Shown: one piece after another, positions 5,311-8,535 of the stretch | Numbering within the stretch: the first letter of the stretch is position 1 | How the letters are laid out: each line of letters begins with the position of its first letter | From: Armatimonadota bacterium | Lineage (GTDB): Bacteria > Armatimonadota > Armatimonadia > Armatimonadales > Armatimonadaceae | Assembly: GCA_030833025.1 (NCBI GenBank) | Contig: JAURHZ010000088.1 | Location: 1 to 8,535 of the forward strand | DNA length: 8,535 nucleotides | Direction of reading: 5' to 3' | Notes under the pieces: generated by a model | What the model saw: only the letters and a program-made list of their open reading frames with translations | Told to the model about the DNA's origin: nothing | Database searches by the model: none | Made by a program: the position numbers and the translations under genes

Positions 5311-6744
5311 ATGTCCATTCCAACCATTCCTGTCCTCCGAAAAGGCGTTGAATATGCAAGCTACGACCATGTAGAGCTTAAGAGTGTACGCACAGGTGAG
5401 GTTATTGCACGCGTTGCGCAAGCAAATGCAGCCCTCATTAAGCGTGATCTCCGCAGACTAGATCGAAGCTGCCTCGCGGGCTTCTCCGTGACCGAGCTTG
5501 TGGCGATGACCAAAGAAGCTGGTCGACACTTTATGGAGTCAACGCTCCCCGTTGGTGACCAAGAACAAACTCCCACGGATTACATCCACCAGCTTTCGGA
5601 AACAAGCGGGCTGCCACACTCGCTAGTACGCCGTAATATGGCAAAAATCCATCAGGTGTTCACCGAGATGGAAACGATTCTCGCAGGACTCAGCCGCGGG
5701 TTGGGTCTAGATGTCCTTGACAGGCTCTACGGACAGCAGAATGGCATCCCCGTCGCTTACTTCCCCACTGCGAATTTTCTCTCTGTCGTCCTGCCTAGTA
5801 ACTCGCCAGGCGTGAACTCGCTTTGGATGCCTAGTATTTCCCTCAAGACACCTCTTGTCCTTAAGCCTGGTCGTGAAGAGCCATGGACGCCACTGCGTAT
5901 TATCCAGTCGTTTATTGCAGCCGGGGTTCCCGCCGAAGCATTCTCCTTCTACCCAACAGACCACGAAGGTAGCGGTGCGCTCATGGAAGTATCCAAGCGT
6001 GCGTTGATCTTTGGCGATGTCTCCACAGTACAAAAGTACGCATCCAACCCAGGCGTCGAAGTGCACGGCCCAGGCTGGTCGAAAATCATCATCGGGAATG
6101 ACTGCATCGAAAACTGGCGGGAATACATCGATGTCATCGCGACATCTATTTCTGCAAATGGTGGCCGTTCTTGTATTAACGCATCCACGGTCGTTGTTCC
6201 AAAGTATGGCCGTGAAATCGCAGAAGCGGTCGCCAGAAAGGTTGCCGAAGTGTTCCCACGCGGTCCAGAAGATCCAGACGCGATCCTCAGTGGATTTGCA
6301 AATCCACGAATGGCTGAAATGATGGATGCCGCCATCGATGCCGGACTCCAAACTGCGGGCGCGGTGGACTGTTCCGCAGACAAGCACGATGGTCCTCGTA
6401 AGGTTGAGCGGGATGGCTGTACGTATCTACATCCTACGATTCTGTACTGTGCATCCTGGGACCACCCGATGGCGGGAAAAGAGTATATGTTCCCATTCGC
6501 ACAGGTTATCGAGACTCCACAAGCCGAAATGCTGGAGAAGCTCGGGCAGAGCCTAATCGTAACGGCCATCACCAATGATGAATCCTTCCTCCAGGAAATC
6601 ATGGCCTGCCCGCATATCGACCGTCTGAATGTTGGTGCATTGCCTACCAGCCATGTCGAATGGAACCAACCCCACGAAGGAAATCTGTTTGAGTTTCTGT
6701 ATCGCCGTAGGAGTATCCAGTGGCAACACCAACCAGCGAGCTAA
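5311..6744 (+). CDS. Aldehyde dehydrogenase superfamily protein, likely acyl-reducing type (EhpG-like)
   Basis: The 477-residue protein has the ALDH fold signature, which interconverts aldehydes with acids or activated acyl groups using NAD(P). Visible landmarks are PSNSPG at 162-167 (equivalent of PWNFP, keeping the oxyanion-hole Asn164), KPGREEP at 185-191 (nucleotide-binding Lys185), FGDVSTV at 234-240, the catalytic loop NGGRSCINAST with Cys288, and KEYMFPF near 390 (equivalent of EEIFGP). The usual LELGGK motif with its general-base Glu is replaced by HGPGWSK (252-258), 36 residues before the Cys and so in the expected place. Loss of this Glu is typical of CoA-acylating or acyl-reducing ALDHs rather than acid-forming ones. 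AAAGGAA lies 7 nt before the ATG, 18 bp after the propeller gene. Its end overlaps the alcohol dehydrogenase start. With the adenylating enzyme at 3043, reduction of an acyl-adenylate to an aldehyde is the best inference. Confidence 0.85.
   Translation: MSIPTIPVLRKGVEYASYDHVELKSVRTGEVIARVAQANAALIKRDLRRLDRSCLAGFSVTELVAMTKEAGRHFMESTLPVGDQEQTPTDYIHQLSETSGLPHSLVRRNMAKIHQVFTEMETILAGLSRGLGLDVLDRLYGQQNGIPVAYFPTANFLSVVLPSNSPGVNSLWMPSISLKTPLVLKPGREEPWTPLRIIQSFIAAGVPAEAFSFYPTDHEGSGALMEVSKRALIFGDVSTVQKYASNPGVEVHGPGWSKIIIGNDCIENWREYIDVIATSISANGGRSCINASTVVVPKYGREIAEAVARKVAEVFPRGPEDPDAILSGFANPRMAEMMDAAIDAGLQTAGAVDCSADKHDGPRKVERDGCTYLHPTILYCASWDHPMAGKEYMFPFAQVIETPQAEMLEKLGQSLIVTAITNDESFLQEIMACPHIDRLNVGALPTSHVEWNQPHEGNLFEFLYRRRSIQWQHQPAS
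6708..6722 (+). promoter_or_regulatory. Shine-Dalgarno and GTG start inside the ALDH gene
   Basis: TAGGAG (6708-6713) sits 6 nt before GTG (6720-6722). No in-frame ATG occurs until codon 55, well inside the conserved fold, so this GTG is the credible start of the alcohol dehydrogenase. The resulting 25-bp overlap with the ALDH gene suggests translational coupling. Confidence 0.7.
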
Positions 6745-7892
6745 CCGATAGGCTTGCGTTTCATCGGTCGGCGCTGAATATTGTCACTGCGGTCACAGAT
6801 GCGGATGGAGAACTCCTTCAGTCCCTTCTCTCCGTCACAGCTGGCCATACCAAGATTGCCTTCTTCGTGGACCAAAACTTGATGGCCACCGCTTATGTCA
6901 AAGAAGCGGTGGATACCACTCTTGCGGATGTAGCTGGTGTTGTTTTTACCGACATTCATGAAAACCCATGCGAAGCCGATGTCCTTGCAGCCGCAGCGTT
7001 CCTGAAACCTCTGGATGCAGACTGCGTGGTTGCCATCGGTGGTGGAAGCACGATTGACACGGCCAAAATGGCTCTCCTTCTCGCATTTGGAGGAGGCGTC
7101 CCAAAAGACTGGTGGCCCGTTCACAGACATGACGCGGTGGATGCTCCGCCACTCTTTGTTTACCCATCGACCGCTGGAACCGGATCGGAAGTACAAAGCC
7201 ACGCGCTCATCAGCGATGACACTACGCACAGAAAGATGGCCATCGGACACGAACGCCTTGCGCCAACACAAGCTGTATTGGATGTGTCATTGCTGGCATC
7301 CTGTCCAAAGCGTGTGATGATTCTCGCCGGAATCGATGCGCTTAGCCATGCCCTTGAATCAGCGGTAACGCGCACGGCTACCACTGCGAGTATTGCGGCG
7401 GCAACCGATGCGTTTGCGATGCTCTGGCCGGCGCTTTTGGAGCTGGCATCGGATGCTGCCCAACTCTCGCCAACCGCATTCAAGCAGCTACATGCAGGTG
7501 CAACCCTTGCAGGGATGGCGATTGAGGCTAGCATGCTGGGTTCGGCCCACGGCTGTGGCAACCCGCTCACCGCCCGCTACGGAGTAGTTCATGGCCAGGC
7601 CGTATCGATTATGCTTCCTGGGGTAGTTGCTCTAAATGAACGCGATGTACGCTCGGCGGCAACATATCGAGCCATCGAGGAGCAGTGCGGAATTGAGCAC
7701 ACAATGCTTGTAGAAACCGTCAAAGGACTGAACCAAAGCCTGGGCCTAGCGGTTTCACTGGCCGAGCTTGGTATCACCGATGCCCCTATCGACACGCTTG
7801 CCAGCCTCGCGATGGAGCAGTGGACCTGCGGTCACAACCCGATCCCAATGACGCTAGATCTGTGTCGTGCCCTCTACAAATCAGTCGTGTGA
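6720..7892 (+). CDS. Iron-type (group III) alcohol dehydrogenase
   Basis: The 390-residue protein is the usual length for iron-containing alcohol dehydrogenases, which interconvert aldehydes and alcohols with NAD(P)H in the cytoplasm. The nucleotide-binding motif AIGGGSTIDTAK ends at Lys116, and 'PSTAGTGSEV' follows. The four metal ligands are present: Asp206 and His210 in GIDALSHALE, and His277 and His291 in SAHGCGNPL...VVHG, 14 residues apart as in FucO. The second His of the FucO-type 'H-x-x-x-H' (His267 there) is Asn281 here. This may mark a subfamily, and it affects proton relay rather than metal binding. Start is GTG at 6720, overlapping the ALDH gene by 25 bp. The gene closes the run of four packed genes and probably removes or supplies the aldehyde handled by the ALDH. 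Substrate and direction cannot be read from the sequence. Confidence 0.9.
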   Translation: MATPTSELTDRLAFHRSALNIVTAVTDADGELLQSLLSVTAGHTKIAFFVDQNLMATAYVKEAVDTTLADVAGVVFTDIHENPCEADVLAAAAFLKPLDADCVVAIGGGSTIDTAKMALLLAFGGGVPKDWWPVHRHDAVDAPPLFVYPSTAGTGSEVQSHALISDDTTHRKMAIGHERLAPTQAVLDVSLLASCPKRVMILAGIDALSHALESAVTRTATTASIAAATDAFAMLWPALLELASDAAQLSPTAFKQLHAGATLAGMAIEASMLGSAHGCGNPLTARYGVVHGQAVSIMLPGVVALNERDVRSAATYRAIEEQCGIEHTMLVETVKGLNQSLGLAVSLAELGITDAPIDTLASLAMEQWTCGHNPIPMTLDLCRALYKSVV

Positions 7893-7929
7893 GTTTGCTT
7901 TATTCCCCGTTGTGATGTTGCTATTACAA

Positions 7930-7937
7930 GGCATGCC
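7930..7937. other. Palindrome GGCATGCC in the gap before the last gene
   Basis: This is a perfect 8-bp palindrome, flanked by TTGCT (7918-7922) and AGCAA (7939-7943), which can pair further out. It lies 20 bp upstream of the possible -10 element, where a regulator could bind. There is no T-run, so it does not look like a terminator. The 100-bp gap holds no other gene. Confidence 0.25.
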
Positions 7938-7954
7938 AAGCAAGATTGTGTCCG

Positions 7955-7963
7955 TGCTATGAT
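7955..7963 (+). promoter_or_regulatory. Possible extended -10 promoter for the last propeller gene
   Basis: TGCTATGAT (7955-7963) matches the extended -10 pattern TGnTATAAT with one mismatch. No good -35 hexamer is found 16-18 bp upstream, which extended -10 promoters can tolerate. Transcription would start near 7970, giving a leader of about 23 nt. It lies in the only clear intergenic gap of the second half of the window. Confidence 0.35.
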
Positions 7964-7992
7964 GCCCTAGTGAATTGGAGTTTAGGATATCG

Positions 7993-8535
7993 ATGATGAT
8001 GTTTTTCCGTACACCTAGCCGCTCAACGACGCCTGCATCCGCGCCGCAGTCCAACAAGGGAAATGATTGGTCAAACTGGCGGGGACCTCTCCACAATGGG
8101 TCAACCGTAGCGACAAACCTTCCGGCAAAGTTCACAAATATTGTGTGGACCGCCGACCTCATGGGACCATCCCACGCCACTCCAATCGTCCACGGCAAGT
8201 ACGTCTTCACAACGGTCGCAAATGTCAAACAAGGTGCACTTCAAGTCGTAGCCCTTGATCGAAAAACAGGAAAAGTCCTCTGGTCAGACAACCTTGGCAG
8301 CGGGCATCGCTCTGGGAATGAAGGATCAGTCACCCAGCTGGATGAACGCAGTATTTACGCTGCGCCATCCCCGACCACCGATGGCAAACATGTCTGGTTC
8401 TTCTTCGGAAATGGAGACCTTGGGTGTTACACGGTGGACGGTCGCAAGGTCTGGGCGAGAAACATCCAAAAGGATTCGCATGACTTCAACTTCATGTGGA
8501 CGTTTAGCTCAAGTCCACTCTTATATAAAGGCATT
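7993..8535 (+). CDS. PQQ/BamB-like beta-propeller protein, 5' part (runs off the window)
   Basis: An open frame of 181 codons reaches the right edge without a stop. Three in-frame ATGs (7993, 7996, 7999) open it. AGGA at 7984-7987 lies 5, 8 and 11 nt before them, so the second ATG has the best spacing; the first is used here. After a polar, Ser/Thr/Pro-rich leader with no signal-peptide core comes 'DWSNWRGPLHNG' (25-36), the usual opening of planctomycete-type PQQ-like propellers. Blade motifs follow, such as 'VVALDRKTGKVLW' (85-97) and a strand ending in GCYTVDGRKVW. The fragment corresponds to the first two to three blades. It is a different gene from the other two propellers in the window, not a repeat of either. 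It is probably cytoplasmic, given the missing signal peptide. The 100-bp gap upstream suggests either its own promoter or continued readthrough from the alcohol dehydrogenase gene. Confidence 0.85.
   Translation, partial: MMMFFRTPSRSTTPASAPQSNKGNDWSNWRGPLHNGSTVATNLPAKFTNIVWTADLMGPSHATPIVHGKYVFTTVANVKQGALQVVALDRKTGKVLWSDNLGSGHRSGNEGSVTQLDERSIYAAPSPTTDGKHVWFFFGNGDLGCYTVDGRKVWARNIQKDSHDFNFMWTFSSSPLLYKGI

Noticed and set aside
3043..6744. A luminescence-type LuxE/LuxC pair, given the similar lengths (360 and 477 residues).
   Set aside because: The adenylating protein lacks the C-terminal Cys used by LuxE and has a PaaK-like A7 region; there are no luxA/B/D genes. The resemblance is at superfamily level only.
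7893..7992. A terminator for the alcohol dehydrogenase gene.
   Set aside because: The inverted repeats in this gap are short or AT-rich and none is followed by a T-run.

Overview
The window is an 8.5 kb, gene-dense stretch with about half G+C. All eight genes lie on the + strand and run 3 to 100 bp apart or overlap. Three of them encode PQQ/BamB-type beta-propeller proteins, two with the N-terminal 'W-x-x-x-RGP-x-x-(D/N)G' opening that is very common in Planctomycetota and related PVC bacteria. A symporter paired with a DUF3311 protein and carrying a Gly/Pro/Ala-rich loop fits the same picture. I infer a PVC-type bacterium, most likely a planctomycete, but no rRNA or other phylogenetic marker is present.

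Layout. (1) 2-928: the 3' part of a beta-propeller gene that enters from the left. (2) 932-1144: a small DUF3311 membrane protein. (3) 1141-2970: a sodium:solute symporter with an unusual disordered insert of about 100 residues. These three are tightly coupled and are followed by a hairpin with a short T-run (2991-3022). (4) 3043-4125: a short adenylate-forming (ANL, PaaK-like) enzyme without the C-terminal lid domain. (5) 4126-5292: a second beta-propeller protein with no visible signal peptide. (6) 5311-6744: an aldehyde dehydrogenase superfamily protein with the catalytic Cys but without the usual Glu base. (7) 6720-7892: an iron-type alcohol dehydrogenase. Genes 4-7 are packed with gaps of 0, 18 and -25 bp. 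(8) 7993-8535: the 5' part of a third beta-propeller gene, preceded by a 100 bp gap with a possible extended -10 promoter.

How the genes may work together (inference). A lidless adenylating enzyme next to an ALDH lacking the hydrolytic Glu recalls EhpF/EhpG of D-alanylgriseoluteic acid (phenazine) biosynthesis, where a carboxylate is activated as an acyl-adenylate and reduced to an aldehyde. With the alcohol dehydrogenase this would give an acid-aldehyde-alcohol module. The DUF3311/symporter pair could import the organic acid. The oxidative direction (alcohol to acid or acyl-adenylate) cannot be excluded. The substrate is unknown, and the role of the interleaved beta-propellers is the main open question. 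No RNA genes, mobile elements or CRISPR arrays were seen.
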